A stretch of 64,000 nt of DNA. It comes from Plantibacter sp050587525. GTDB taxonomy: Bacteria > Actinomycetota > Actinomycetes > Actinomycetales > Microbacteriaceae. The stretch covers positions 52,082-116,081 of the forward strand of contig NZ_JBOBFT010000015.1 in the NCBI RefSeq assembly GCF_050587525.1. Reading direction: 5' to 3'. Positions 45,230 to 53,899 of the stretch are shown here, one piece after another; within the stretch, counting starts at the first letter, position 1, and each line of letters starts with the position of its first letter. The position numbers and the translations under genes were made by a program. Below the pieces are notes generated by a model, which was not told the DNA's origin, made no database searches, and saw only the letters and a list, made by a program, of their open reading frames with translations.

Positions 45230-45574
45230 ATGCTGATGCCCCCCTCTCGCCCCGATGACCCCGGATCGCTGCCCAGTGCGCCGACGCCGGCGAAATCACC
45301 CACCGCCCCCCTGCTCGGAACCCTGCACTTCGAACTCTTCACCGGCAAGCGCTACGACAACGAGATCAGGGTGCCCTGTCGGTGCTCGATCGGATCCGTT
45401 CACACCCACGAGGAGTGGCTCGCAGCGGGCAGTCCGCCCATCTCGGGCAAGCCGCGTCGTAAGCGCAAGAAGCCGCAGCCGCAGCCGCAGCCGCAGCCGG
45501 AGTCGGAGTCGGGGCCTGCATCGGAACCCGCCTCGGGGCCGGAACCCGATTCCAGTGCGAATTCGGGAGCCTGA
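45230..45574 (+). CDS. hypothetical small protein with a Pro/Gln/Glu-rich tail
   Basis: About 114 residues. The middle, LHFELFTGKRYDNEIRVPCRCSIGSVHTHEEWLAAG, looks like a real domain with a Cys pair and two His residues. The rest is a basic patch (KPRRKRKKPQ) and a QP/SE repeat tail coded by CAGCCG repeats. No family was recognised. ATG 45230 has AAAGGA upstream; ATG 45188 would add 14 Arg/Ser-rich residues. Confidence 0.45.
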   Translation: MLMPPSRPDDPGSLPSAPTPAKSPTAPLLGTLHFELFTGKRYDNEIRVPCRCSIGSVHTHEEWLAAGSPPISGKPRRKRKKPQPQPQPQPESESGPASEPASGPEPDSSANSGA

Positions 45575-45719
45575 GCCTCCGACGTTCGGACATGCGTCCC
45601 TCGTCCGGGTCCTGTGAGGATCCGGTTCGTCGTCGTATGCGTCGCGTGAGGATCGCCCGATGGCGGTCGCGCGTCGCGTAGACCGGAGACATCCGTGTCC
45701 CCGATCGAAGGCGCAGGCC

Positions 45720-46307
45720 ATGAACTCAGTCAATCCCGTCGTGTGGTTCCGTCGTGCTGCGGGGCTGTCGCGGTCGCAGCCGTGGCCGGTGTGTGCCGTC
45801 CTCGAACCCGCGGATGTCTTGGTCGGGACGGAATCGCTTGCGCGAGCCGCTGAACAGGGGACGCCGTTCGTCCGGAATGTGTCGTCCGGTCGGACGGCGT
45901 CCGTGCCGACCTCGCTCGGCGCCGCGATCCTGGCTGATGCAATCCTCACTGGGGCGGGTCAGACGGGGCTGACGCACGAGAGCTTCACCTCGGTGCTCGT
46001 CACCCGCGTCGAAGCGGTTCTGGAAGTGCTGGGTGTGCGCGGGACGACGCCGTACCGCGACGTCTGGGTCGATGCCGAGCTGACGGGCTGCCTGCCGCGG
46101 TTGGAGGAGTGTCGGGTCATCGGTCGTCTGTCGTCCGCCGAGCTGCGACCGGTGCGGTTCCGTCCCTGCGGCGCCGGACGGCAGCCGATCGTCGAGATGC
46201 CCGCGGACCTTCGGGCCGGCGACCTCCTCGCCATCCCGTGCGATGGCCCGACCGCGCTGTACGACGTGCAGCAGCACTCCCGGCACATCGAGCGTCTCGT
46301 CGACTGA
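45720..46307 (+). CDS. hypothetical protein, paralogous to the convergent gene at 46504
   Basis: 195 residues, no signal or TM segment. The C-terminal half shows WVDAELTGCLPRLEECRVIGRLSSAEL then DLRAGDLLAIPCDGPTALYDV. The protein encoded on the opposite strand at 46504 has TIDAELDEVEPVWSEMRLIGRVSTA and DVHVGDLLAVPCCGAVALRQL at the same places, so the two are homologues. The domain is not known to me. ATG 45720 is chosen (MNSVNPVVWF). Between the two genes lies a tandem repeat and a nested palindrome. Confidence 0.65.
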   Translation: MNSVNPVVWFRRAAGLSRSQPWPVCAVLEPADVLVGTESLARAAEQGTPFVRNVSSGRTASVPTSLGAAILADAILTGAGQTGLTHESFTSVLVTRVEAVLEVLGVRGTTPYRDVWVDAELTGCLPRLEECRVIGRLSSAELRPVRFRPCGAGRQPIVEMPADLRAGDLLAIPCDGPTALYDVQQHSRHIERLVD

Positions 46308-46327
46308 GCGCTCGCTGCGGCCTCGCC

Positions 46328-46399
46328 GCCCTGCGTGCCGCTCCCCGTACCGCCCTGCGTGCCGCTCCTCGTACCGCCCTGCATGCCCGGTCCTCGTCG
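46328..46399. repeat. 24-bp tandem repeat, three copies
   Basis: CCGCCCTGCGTGCCGCTCC (plus five bases CCGTA/TCGTA) occurs at 46328 and 46352, with a third, diverged copy at 46376. It lies just after the stop of the gene at 45720. Confidence 0.65.
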
Positions 46400-46403
46400 A
46401 GCA

Positions 46404-46490
46404 CAACTCCTTCGATCCGTCGCTCGCAAACCAGAACGCCCCCGGAAATCCGGGGGCGTTCAGGTTTGCGGAATGCAGATCGAAGGAGTT
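46404..46490. terminator. large nested palindrome between converging genes
   Basis: Outer arms AACTCCTTCGATC (46404-46416) and its exact complement (46478-46490) enclose a long hairpin whose arms pair from CGCAAACC (46425) to GGTTTGCG (about 46470), with GAACGCCCCCGGA at the tip. The gap lies between the stops of the convergent genes at 46307 and 46504, so it should terminate both. Confidence 0.75.
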
Positions 46491-46503
46491 ATGGCTGAAG
46501 GAG

Positions 46504-47157
46504 TTATGCGCGAGGGAGGTCGGTGGTGGGGGTGTGTGGGAGTGTCGGGGCATGCGCTCCGGAGCGGAGTTGGCGGAGCGCGACCGCGCCGCAGCACGGG
46601 ACGGCGAGGAGATCACCGACGTGGACGTCGTCCGGCAGCGGAGCGAGATGGATCGGACGACACTCGTCGGACATCGCTGCGTTGCTGCGCTCGGAATCAG
46701 AGGTGCCTGAGTCGATATCGGAGTCGTCGGAGTCGAAATCGGTGCCGTCGGCGTCTGCGTCGGCATGCGCATCGGCTCCGACGACGGCGGCGATGTGCGC
46801 GTGCGCCGTCGACACCCGCCCGATGAGCCGCATCTCGGACCAGACGGGTTCGACCTCGTCCAGCTCGGCGTCGATCGTGGCGACGTGCATGCCGGAGGCG
46901 GTCACCGCGGTCCCCGTGACGGTGACGACGATGACGGTCGCCTGCTCGGTTGACGACGGCCGACCACCTGTTCCGCGGATCACGGCCGCCGCGGTGTGCA
47001 CGCACGGCGTACCGCACCAGTCGACGAGCCGCGCCATCGCGACGCCCGAGACCACGATGTCGGTCGTGGTCGCGGTCGTGTGCTCCGGCCAGAGGTCGGG
47101 GGCGATGGGGTCGGGGATGCTGCGCCGCAGCGAAGGGATGATGGACGTCAGGGTCAT
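46504..47157 (-). CDS. hypothetical protein, paralogous to the convergent gene at 45720
   Basis: 217 residues. Its homology to the protein at 45720 is described there. It differs by an inserted acidic stretch (about 125-160; DADADGTDFDSDDSDIDSG) between the IGRVS strand and the DLLAVPC segment, and by two adjacent Cys in VPCCG. No family was recognised. ATG 47157 is the natural first start. The gene points into the nested palindrome at 46404. Confidence 0.6.
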   Translation of the reverse strand: MTLTSIIPSLRRSIPDPIAPDLWPEHTTATTTDIVVSGVAMARLVDWCGTPCVHTAAAVIRGTGGRPSSTEQATVIVVTVTGTAVTASGMHVATIDAELDEVEPVWSEMRLIGRVSTAHAHIAAVVGADAHADADADGTDFDSDDSDIDSGTSDSERSNAAMSDECRPIHLAPLPDDVHVGDLLAVPCCGAVALRQLRSGAHAPTLPHTPTTDLPRA

Positions 47158-47305
47158 GATGCCCTCCGCTCGTGGCGCGACGGTCTGAGCGGGTCCGGTG
47201 ACGGGGTGTCGATGGTCATGGATCCGGTCTACGCTCGTGCGGTCCCGGGCGCGAGGGTCCTCACGGGATCCTCACGCCCGGAGATCGTTTCCGTGCGGGT
47301 TCCGC

Positions 47306-47443
47306 ACTTCGACAGGCTCAGCGACCGCACTTCGACAGGCTCAGTGACCGGACTTCGACGGGCTCAGTGACCGGACTTCGACAGGCTCAGCGACCGCACT
47401 TCGACAGGCTCAGTGACCGGACTCCGACGGGCTCAGCGACCGG
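47306..47443. repeat. six tandem 23-bp units of the CTTCGACAGGCTCAG family
   Basis: Six units of exactly 23 bases, ACTTCGACAGGCTCAGYGACCGS, begin at 47306, 47329, 47352, 47375, 47398 and 47421. They differ only at a few sites (CGACGG in units 3 and 6, ACTCCG in unit 6). The array ends five bases before the stop of the isomerase gene at 47448 (minus strand), so it would be in its 3' untranslated RNA. The rest of 47158-47305 holds only the upstream region of the gene at 46504. Confidence 0.9.
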
Positions 47444-47447
47444 GACC

Positions 47448-48890
47448 TCAGACCTGACGGAAGTCGATGCCGAGGAGGTTCGCGGCGGCCGCGTAGTCGG
47501 CGGCGCGATGCCCGACCGACAAGGACCAGTGATGGCCGATGCCGGTGGCGCTCCACTCATCCACCCACACGCCGGGGTCGCGGCCGAAGTCGACCCGGCT
47601 CGTGGTGTTGCCGATCGCGAGCAACGGTCCGGGGACGACGGTGCCCTCGGATGCCACGAAGGCGAGCGAGCCGTCGCGGTCCTGACCGAGGCCGAGGAGG
47701 GTCACGGGTCCCGCCTGCACGTCGAACTCGACGCTCACGCCCCAGCCCCGCTTCCCGTGGTAGACGCCGAGTCCGCGGAGCAGCGGTTCCCGCGAACTCA
47801 CGGCGAGGTGAGCAGGCCCGTCGTGGCCCATCTCGACGACGTCGTCCTCGAAGTTCAGCGCCTGGATCTCGCAGAACGAACCGCCGGCGCCGACGACCTG
47901 GGTCGCCAACTGGGCGACGGTCGTCCGCAGCTCGTACTCACCCGTCGTCGGGATGCCGCGTGCCGTGAGGAGCGAGGCGCCGAGGATCATGCCTGCGCCC
48001 AACCGCTCGTGCTGCTCGCCGTTCAGACCACGGTGGTAGTAGGCGAGACTGTCGAGGTCGAAGTCGTCGACGAGTCGATCGAGACCCACCGAGACCTTCG
48101 CGCCCCACGCGAAGTCGTCCTCCTTCACCGTCTCATCGAGGGTGAAGATCTGACGAGCGAGGTCCATCCGATGGGCCACTTCCGCATCGGTGACCTGCTC
48201 GACTCGCACGCGCAGGTCGTCGAACTCGAGCACCTCAACGTGGGAACCGAACGTGGTCGGGAGGAGGGTGAGGTCGGTCGAGACGTCGAGCATGCCCGGG
48301 TAGACGTGCCCCATCAGGCCGTGCCGAGCGTGGCGGAGGGCTGAGCGGACGTGCGCCGCCCCGATCCAGCGACCGATGCGCTCCCACGCGGATGCCTGCC
48401 GGAGCCAACCGGACACCGAGCGGAAGGGGATGCCGGCGCGGCGGAACACGTTGCCGACTTCGGGGACGGGGCACTGCCCGCAGTACGCGAGCCAGTCGCC
48501 GGTGTCGAAGGACGCGTGGTCCATCTTCTCGGTGGGCTGGAGGTCGATCACGAGGACGGGCGTGTTCGCGCGCTGGGCGATCGGGAGGACCATCGATGCG
48601 GTCAGGTAGGTGGTGAGGAACAGGACGATGAGGTCGCAGTCGGCCCGGCGCAACTGCTCGGCGGCCGTGGCGCCCTCCTGCGCGTCGGAGATGAAGCCGA
48701 CGTCGACGACGTCGGCGTCCATCGCCTGGAACCGTTCGGAGACGTACCGCGACGATTCCTGCAGCTGGGGGAGCAGCTTCGGGAACTGCGGCCAGTATGT
48801 GCCGAGGCCGCCGGCGACGAGTCCGATGCGCGGCTTCCGGCGCCGTTTCGGAGGGAGGAGTGCGTGCACGGCGGACGTGTGTTCGGTCAT
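47448..48890 (-). CDS. L-arabinose/L-fucose isomerase family protein
   Basis: 480 residues. IGLVAGGLGTYWPQFP starts the Rossmann-like N-terminal domain. Probable metal ligands are Glu in DDFAWGAKVSVG or GSFCEIQALNF, and His in EMGHDGPAH and GIGHHWSLSVGH, as in arabinose/fucose isomerases. It converts an aldose to a ketose; the sugar is not fixed by sequence. It is downstream of the LacI-type gene at 49052 on the same strand, with an operator-like site between them at 48957. ATG 48890 (MTEHTSAV) is used. Confidence 0.85.
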   Translation of the reverse strand: MTEHTSAVHALLPPKRRRKPRIGLVAGGLGTYWPQFPKLLPQLQESSRYVSERFQAMDADVVDVGFISDAQEGATAAEQLRRADCDLIVLFLTTYLTASMVLPIAQRANTPVLVIDLQPTEKMDHASFDTGDWLAYCGQCPVPEVGNVFRRAGIPFRSVSGWLRQASAWERIGRWIGAAHVRSALRHARHGLMGHVYPGMLDVSTDLTLLPTTFGSHVEVLEFDDLRVRVEQVTDAEVAHRMDLARQIFTLDETVKEDDFAWGAKVSVGLDRLVDDFDLDSLAYYHRGLNGEQHERLGAGMILGASLLTARGIPTTGEYELRTTVAQLATQVVGAGGSFCEIQALNFEDDVVEMGHDGPAHLAVSSREPLLRGLGVYHGKRGWGVSVEFDVQAGPVTLLGLGQDRDGSLAFVASEGTVVPGPLLAIGNTTSRVDFGRDPGVWVDEWSATGIGHHWSLSVGHRAADYAAAANLLGIDFRQV

Positions 48891-48956
48891 CGTTGATCCT
48901 GTTCGCGTTCGGGTCCGGTCGCGTGCGCGTGCGGTGACATGCAGACGGTGACTGGA

Positions 48957-48970
48957 TTTAATCGATTCAA
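48957..48970. promoter_or_regulatory. LacI-type operator upstream of the isomerase
   Basis: TTTAATCGATTCAA has the AANCGNTT core (AATCGATT, 48960-48967) typical of LacI-family operators with a central CG. It lies 67 bases upstream of the isomerase start and just after the LacI gene, whose product is the probable ligand. It is embedded in the only A/T-rich part of this gap. Confidence 0.65.
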
Positions 48971-49051
48971 TTTCTGCGTTGCAAGAACTGTAGCCCAGGA
49001 ACGGCGACGCGTCGAGCACGATGCGCGCCATCCGACGCGCCGCGGCTCGAC

Positions 49052-50083
49052 TCAGGCCGGAGCGGACTCCCGAACGACGAGACGCGGGTCGAGCATCCGG
49101 TTGGTGTGCTCGTGGTCGGCTGGATCTGCGGCGAGTTCCGCGAGCAGGATCTCGACCGCGGCGCGGCCCAACTCATCCTTCGGTTGCTCGACCGTCGTCA
49201 ACTGCACGAGGCTCTCGCTCGCGAGCGCGAGATCGCCGTATCCGACCACCGCGACGTCCTCCGGGACCCGGAGGCCCCGCTCGGTCAGGCCGCGGACCAC
49301 GCCGACGGCGAGCTGGTCGTTCGTGCAGAAGACACCGGCCGGGGCCACGCTGACGGGCGAGGTCGCAGAGTCCGCGAGTCGTCGGCCGATCGCCTGGCCG
49401 GCATCGATCGTCATCTCCTCGACCGTCACCTCCTCGAGCGAGTCCGGATCCAGACCGCGGTCCTCGAACGCGGTCCGCGCGCCCGCTCGCCGATCGGCGC
49501 ATTGCGGGATCGTGAGCTCGCCGTTCACCAGGACGAGCCGCTCACCGCGGGTGGCGAGGAGGTGTCGGACGGCGAGGCGTCCGCCGGCGCGGTCGTCTAT
49601 CGCGACGGCGCATCCGGCGTTGGTCGGCGCGGTGCGGTCCATGAGGACGAGGTGCGCACCGACGCGACGGAGCTGGTCGAGGCGCGACGCGTCGGCGGTG
49701 AGTGGCGCGACGAGCGCGCCGGCGGCACGGTGCTCCGCGAGCATCTCGAAATGGCGGAGCTCGAGATCGGGATCGTCGTGGCTCACGCACAGCGCGACCG
49801 TGTACCCGTGCTCGGCCGCCGCCTCCGTGACGCCGCGCGTGATGGCAGCGTAGAACGGATTCACGATGTCCGGGATGACGAGGCCGATGAGCCGGTTCGT
49901 GCCCTGGCGGAGCGTCGCGGCTGCCCGGTTCGGGACGAAGTCGAGTGCGGCGATCGCGGTCAGGACGCGTTCGCGGGTCGCCGGTGCGACGATCTCCGGC
50001 CGGTTGAGCGTGTTCGAGACGGTGGCCGTCGACACGCCCGCCAGTCTGGCGACGGCGGCGAAACCGATGTCCCGTTTCGCCAT
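49052..50083 (-). CDS. LacI-family transcriptional regulator
   Basis: 343 residues. The N-terminal HTH (FAAVARLAGVSTATVSNTLNRPEIVAPATRERV) and hinge (FVPNRAAATLRQG) are typical. The periplasmic-binding-like core (LIGLVIPDIVNPFYAAI; ALSDDP-like CVSHDDPDLE; ERGLRVPEDVAVVGYGD) is complete. It should repress the isomerase gene downstream until a sugar-related effector binds. The start is ATG 50083. Confidence 0.93.
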   Translation of the reverse strand: MAKRDIGFAAVARLAGVSTATVSNTLNRPEIVAPATRERVLTAIAALDFVPNRAAATLRQGTNRLIGLVIPDIVNPFYAAITRGVTEAAAEHGYTVALCVSHDDPDLELRHFEMLAEHRAAGALVAPLTADASRLDQLRRVGAHLVLMDRTAPTNAGCAVAIDDRAGGRLAVRHLLATRGERLVLVNGELTIPQCADRRAGARTAFEDRGLDPDSLEEVTVEEMTIDAGQAIGRRLADSATSPVSVAPAGVFCTNDQLAVGVVRGLTERGLRVPEDVAVVGYGDLALASESLVQLTTVEQPKDELGRAAVEILLAELAADPADHEHTNRMLDPRLVVRESAPA

Positions 50084-50374
50084 CTGCCGTCCTCTGTTCG
50101 CTGCCCTGGCGTCGAGACTATCGGGTGCTGCGGTCGCGGATGCCGCTGCCGTTGCGACTGTGGCTCGAAGGTGTGGTCGAGGGGGCGACCGCCCAGTTGC
50201 CGCCCCCTCATTGGTGTGGCCCGATAACCACGAGGCCAGTCAACGGGAACCCATGTGACGTGAGCGTAAAGAGATGACCCGACGAACATCGGTCACCCGA
50301 AGGGGTACATGAGGACGACATCCGCACATCGACGGTCTGATGTTTCTTCGTGTGGAGTTCCATACGGTCGAACG

Positions 50375-51298
50375 ATGATCGAAGCACACGAACTCACCAA
50401 GTCCTTCGGCGCCAAGACCGCGGTCGACGACGTCTCCTTCACCATCAGACCCGGGATGGTCACAGGCTTCCTCGGGCCGAACGGCGCCGGCAAGTCGACC
50501 ATCATGAAACTCATCCTCGGCCTCGAACGGCCGAGCTCGGGTTCTGTGACCGTCAATGGGGCGGTGTACCGATCGTGGGCCGCGCCGATGCGAGAGGTCG
50601 GAGCCCTCCTCGACGCCGGTTGGCTGCATCCCAGGCGACCCGCCCGTGCGCACCTGCGATCGCTCGCCGTCACGCACGGCTACGGCAAGCGCAGGGTTGA
50701 GAAGGTTCTCGAACTCACCGGCATCGCCTCGGCTGCGGCGTCGCCGACCGGGAAGTTCTCGCTCGGGATGCGTCAGCGCCTCGGCATCGCAGCGGCGCTC
50801 CTCGGCGACCCGCGCACCCTCATCCTCGATGAACCCGTCAACGGGCTCGACCCAGACGGCGTCATCTGGATCCGCACGTTCCTCCGCGAGTTGGCCGCCG
50901 AAGGCCGAACGGTGCTCCTGTCCTCGCACCTCATGAGCGAGATGGAGCAGACGGCGGACCGCATCATCGTGATGGGGCGAGGTCGGGTGATCGCGGACGG
51001 TTCGTTGCACGACATCATGGCCGACGAAGACGGTGCGACCGTCCTGGTCCGCAGCCCTCGACTCGCCGAACTGGTCGAGATGGTCGTGGGTCGTGGGGCT
51101 CGCGTCGTCGACCACGGTGAGGGCGCGGTGCAGATCACCGGTGCCCCGATCGCCGCGGTCGGAGCCCTCGCGGCGCGTGCGGGCATCGAGCTGCACGAGC
51201 TGCGGACGATCGAAGGTTCCCTCGAAGACGCGTACCGACGATTGGTCGTCGACAGCGTGGAACACAGTGCGGGCGCGCGGACGGAGGCGGTGCGATGA
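50375..51298 (+). CDS. ABC-2 type transporter ATP-binding protein (paralogue of 11215)
   Basis: 307 residues. Walker A GPNGAGKST, signature FSLGMRQRLGIA and Walker B LILDEPVNGLDPDG. It shares long identical stretches with the ATPase at 11215, including the N-terminal MIEAHELTK, so the two modules are recent duplicates in family terms. The reading frame is open upstream, but ATG 50375 matches the paralogue start exactly. The stop overlaps the permease ATG. The upstream 291 bases (50084-50374) hold its promoter and nothing else recognised. Confidence 0.92.
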   Translation: MIEAHELTKSFGAKTAVDDVSFTIRPGMVTGFLGPNGAGKSTIMKLILGLERPSSGSVTVNGAVYRSWAAPMREVGALLDAGWLHPRRPARAHLRSLAVTHGYGKRRVEKVLELTGIASAAASPTGKFSLGMRQRLGIAAALLGDPRTLILDEPVNGLDPDGVIWIRTFLRELAAEGRTVLLSSHLMSEMEQTADRIIVMGRGRVIADGSLHDIMADEDGATVLVRSPRLAELVEMVVGRGARVVDHGEGAVQITGAPIAAVGALAARAGIELHELRTIEGSLEDAYRRLVVDSVEHSAGARTEAVR

Positions 51299-52176
51299 GC
51301 GCCGTGCGAGTGCACGCGAATTCTGCGGGCCCGGCTTCGGCGACTGTTCCGAAACGGAGGGCGACGCACGTCGTGAGCGGACAGCATCGGCTCACCCTCC
51401 GAGGAATCATCCATGGCGAACTCATCAAGATGCTCTCGGTTCCGTCGAGCCTCGTGCCGCTCATCGCACTCGTTCCGCTGTCCGTCGGCCTCATGTGGCT
51501 CTTCGTCGCGGACAAGGAACAGCTCCTGACACGGGATCCGCACGCGAACCTCGACCTCGCACTGGGCGGCGCCGGTGCCGTCGTCCCGCTCTCCTTCCTG
51601 CTCGTGATCATCGTCGCCGTGCTGAACGTCACCCCCGAATACGCGAACGGGCAGATCGGCGTGACGCACGCGATCGTTCCGCGCCGTCGGATGACCGTCA
51701 TCGCGAAAGCCAGTGCCGTCGCCTTCGTGACGTGGGCGGTCGGGTCCGTGTCGCTCGTCCTCGGCGGGGCGGTCGCCGCCGCGGTCGTCGCGAGCATGGG
51801 AGGGGCGTTGCCCGGTGTCGTGGTCGTCGCCGGTGGCGGCATCGGCGGCGTCGTGGGCGCGGTGCTGTGGGTCGCGGCCGGCGGAGCGACGGCGTTGGCC
51901 GCCATCGGACTCATCGCGCTCTGCATCGGCGGTGTTCTGCGGAGCACCCCGTTCGCGACTGCCGCGGCGTTCGGCCTCGTCCTCGTGCTCCCCGGTCTCA
52001 TGACGCTCGCGCCCGTGCGGTGGATCAACGAGCTCGCCCGGATCCTGCCGGAGGCGGCGTCGCGGTCGCTCTATCAGACGGCCGCGGGACGCTCAGCTCT
52101 GGAGGGCGGAATCGTTCTGGCGGCGACGGTGCTCATCGGGCTGGGCGTCTGGCTCTGGGCGATCGGGCGGCGGTGA
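51295..52176 (+). CDS. ABC-2 type transporter permease (paralogue of 12132)
   Basis: 293 residues, six predicted TMs. VTPEYANGQIGVTHAIVPRRR matches SSEYSTGQIGSTLTALPRR of the permease at 12132. A longer N-terminal cytoplasmic extension (about 30 residues) is present. It overlaps the ATPase gene by four bases (ATGA). It probably exports or gives immunity to a peptide-like compound. A minus-strand gene converges at 52234. Confidence 0.88.
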   Translation: MSAVRVHANSAGPASATVPKRRATHVVSGQHRLTLRGIIHGELIKMLSVPSSLVPLIALVPLSVGLMWLFVADKEQLLTRDPHANLDLALGGAGAVVPLSFLLVIIVAVLNVTPEYANGQIGVTHAIVPRRRMTVIAKASAVAFVTWAVGSVSLVLGGAVAAAVVASMGGALPGVVVVAGGGIGGVVGAVLWVAAGGATALAAIGLIALCIGGVLRSTPFATAAAFGLVLVLPGLMTLAPVRWINELARILPEAASRSLYQTAAGRSALEGGIVLAATVLIGLGVWLWAIGRR

Positions 52177-52233
52177 GCTGGATGCATCGTTCGGTGCTCG
52201 GCGGGTAGGGAGCTGGGCTGGCTGACGACGCGG

Positions 52234-53772
52234 TCACTCCACGACGTCGCCGAAGGTGCCCGTGAGGTACTCGCCCGTGCCGCCGGACCTGATCACGAAC
52301 TCGACGGAGTAGCCGTGCACGTTCGCGCCGACGAACTCGGGTGAGCGCAAACGGGCGACCACCGCGGCCGCATCCGCATCGTTCAAGCCCGAGATGTACA
52401 GGGTCGGCCACTGGGGACCCGCCGTCGGCGCCTCGAGGAGCACCTCCGCGTCCGGGTGAGCGATGGAGATCGCGACGATCTCGGCGATCGCCGCTTCCGA
52501 CATTCGATCCGGCACATCCACGATGCGCAGTCGCTTGCGCTCGCCCGGCACCGAGTACGTGGCGCCCTTCGCGAAGGTGTCGAGCGAGTGGAGCCTGTTT
52601 CGGACGGCGAGGAACGCGTTCACGTCGGTGATGTCGACGTACTGCCACCCGCCCGACGATTTCGTGCTGACGCCCGGCGGGAGTTCGTCGACTTCGAGGA
52701 GGTCGTCGAGGGCCTGATCGACGTCCTCGACCTGCTTCGGGAGGAGCTGGAGCGACCACGGCGGGCGGTGTCTCGGGGGATCGTCCGTGTCGGGTGTCGG
52801 TGGCTGCTGAGCGGAGGGGTCCGTGTCGTCCGACGGGGTCGTCGGCACGGGCTGGACGATGTCCGGGACCGCACGTTGGATCGTGACGGTCGTGGCATCC
52901 GGCCACCCGAGTCGCGTCGCCGTCGCGATGGCGGCATCCGCAATCTCGTGCGCTTGGGCGGCCGTGGTCGAGGGGCCGATGATCAGGTCGACCTGCGCCG
53001 AGGAACCGGTCGACCCGTCGGGACGCCCGGTGACGCGGATCTGCTGCAACCCTTCCGGGCGTCCCATCTCGGTGCGGATCCGGTCGGCCTCGGCCGCGCC
53101 GTCGCTCACCTGGGCCGGAGCGCGGGAATCGGGCGGCGGAGGCGGCGCGGCCTCGATCGCGAACAGCAGCGCGCCGATCGCGAGGACCGAGACTGCCGTG
53201 ATCACGGTGACGACAGGCCGCTTGTAACTCGCGGCGACGAGCAGGAGGAACGCGCCGAGCAGGAGACCGAGCAAGGGGATGACGAAGACGAGGTAGAGGC
53301 CGAAGGTCGCCAGGGCCTCTCCTCCGTCGTGCGTCGGACCGGTCCCGGAGAGCTCTGGATCGGTGACGACTCGCTGCGTTGGCACGAGGGATCCGTACAG
53401 ACTGAACCAGATCCCGATCGCCGGGACGAGCAACACGGCGACGATGCTCACGGCGACGGTCGAGCCGGTGAGCAGGCGGTCTGGGCGTCCGAAGAATTCG
53501 AGCGCCGGATGCACTACCAGGATCAGAGGAACCAGGACCCACGGTGCTGCTAGCCAGAAGATGAGGAGAGCGAAGCTCACTGTCGTCGCCCCGCCAGCCC
53601 AGAGGCTGACGAGTGCCGAAGCGACGAAGCTCACTGCGGCGAGAGCGACGGCTCCGTTCACGGCCAGGAGGAGCCCGTCGAGGAGGAACCTCGGCCACGA
53701 GAACGAGGCGCGCCTCGGGCCGTCGATGAGCGGGATGCTCGTGCTGGTACCGGGTGATCCGTCGTCCACCAT
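52234..53772 (-). CDS. membrane protein with a large extracytoplasmic domain, hypothetical
   Basis: 512 residues. Four or five TM helices lie in the first about 205 residues (LLAVNGAVALAAVSFVASAL; LLIFWLAAPWVLVPLILVV; LLVPAIGIWFSLYG; GLYLVFVIPLLGLLLGAFLLL; VVTVITAVSVLAIGALLF). A Pro/Thr-rich linker (TPSDDTDPSAQQPPTPDTDD) divides the outer region into two globular parts. No family was recognised. Its upstream 110 bases are duplicated in front of the DUF4232 gene (see repeats at 53777 and 54486), including the likely promoter. Confidence 0.7.
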   Translation of the reverse strand: MVDDGSPGTSTSIPLIDGPRRASFSWPRFLLDGLLLAVNGAVALAAVSFVASALVSLWAGGATTVSFALLIFWLAAPWVLVPLILVVHPALEFFGRPDRLLTGSTVAVSIVAVLLVPAIGIWFSLYGSLVPTQRVVTDPELSGTGPTHDGGEALATFGLYLVFVIPLLGLLLGAFLLLVAASYKRPVVTVITAVSVLAIGALLFAIEAAPPPPPDSRAPAQVSDGAAEADRIRTEMGRPEGLQQIRVTGRPDGSTGSSAQVDLIIGPSTTAAQAHEIADAAIATATRLGWPDATTVTIQRAVPDIVQPVPTTPSDDTDPSAQQPPTPDTDDPPRHRPPWSLQLLPKQVEDVDQALDDLLEVDELPPGVSTKSSGGWQYVDITDVNAFLAVRNRLHSLDTFAKGATYSVPGERKRLRIVDVPDRMSEAAIAEIVAISIAHPDAEVLLEAPTAGPQWPTLYISGLNDADAAAVVARLRSPEFVGANVHGYSVEFVIRSGGTGEYLTGTFGDVVE

Positions 53773-53776
53773 CCGA

Positions 53777-53889
53777 AGCTACCAGGAACTCGGCTGCCCG
53801 CCCGATTTCCCTTCCTTCAGCTCGCGAGGGGTCGCGAATGGTGGGTGTTGGCGCGTCCAACCCGCCATGTGCGACCCCTCGCGAGCAGG
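53777..53889. repeat. shared upstream block plus palindromic repeat, copy 1
   Basis: About 40 bases (53777-53816, AGCTACCAGGAACTCGGC then GCCCGCCCGATTTCCC) recur almost unchanged at 54486, both directly before minus-strand start codons. They join a palindromic repeat with arms CTCGCGAGGGGTCGC (53821-53835) and its complement (53871-53885). The block probably includes the promoter of the gene at 52234. Confidence 0.8.
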
Positions 53890-53899
53890 GAGGGGGAGG

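Noticed and set aside
46325..46400. Possible CRISPR-like array
   Set aside because: The units are directly adjacent 24-mers without spacers, and no cas genes are near.
47306..47443. CRISPR array
   Set aside because: Six 23-bp units are contiguous with no unique spacers, so it is a tandem repeat.
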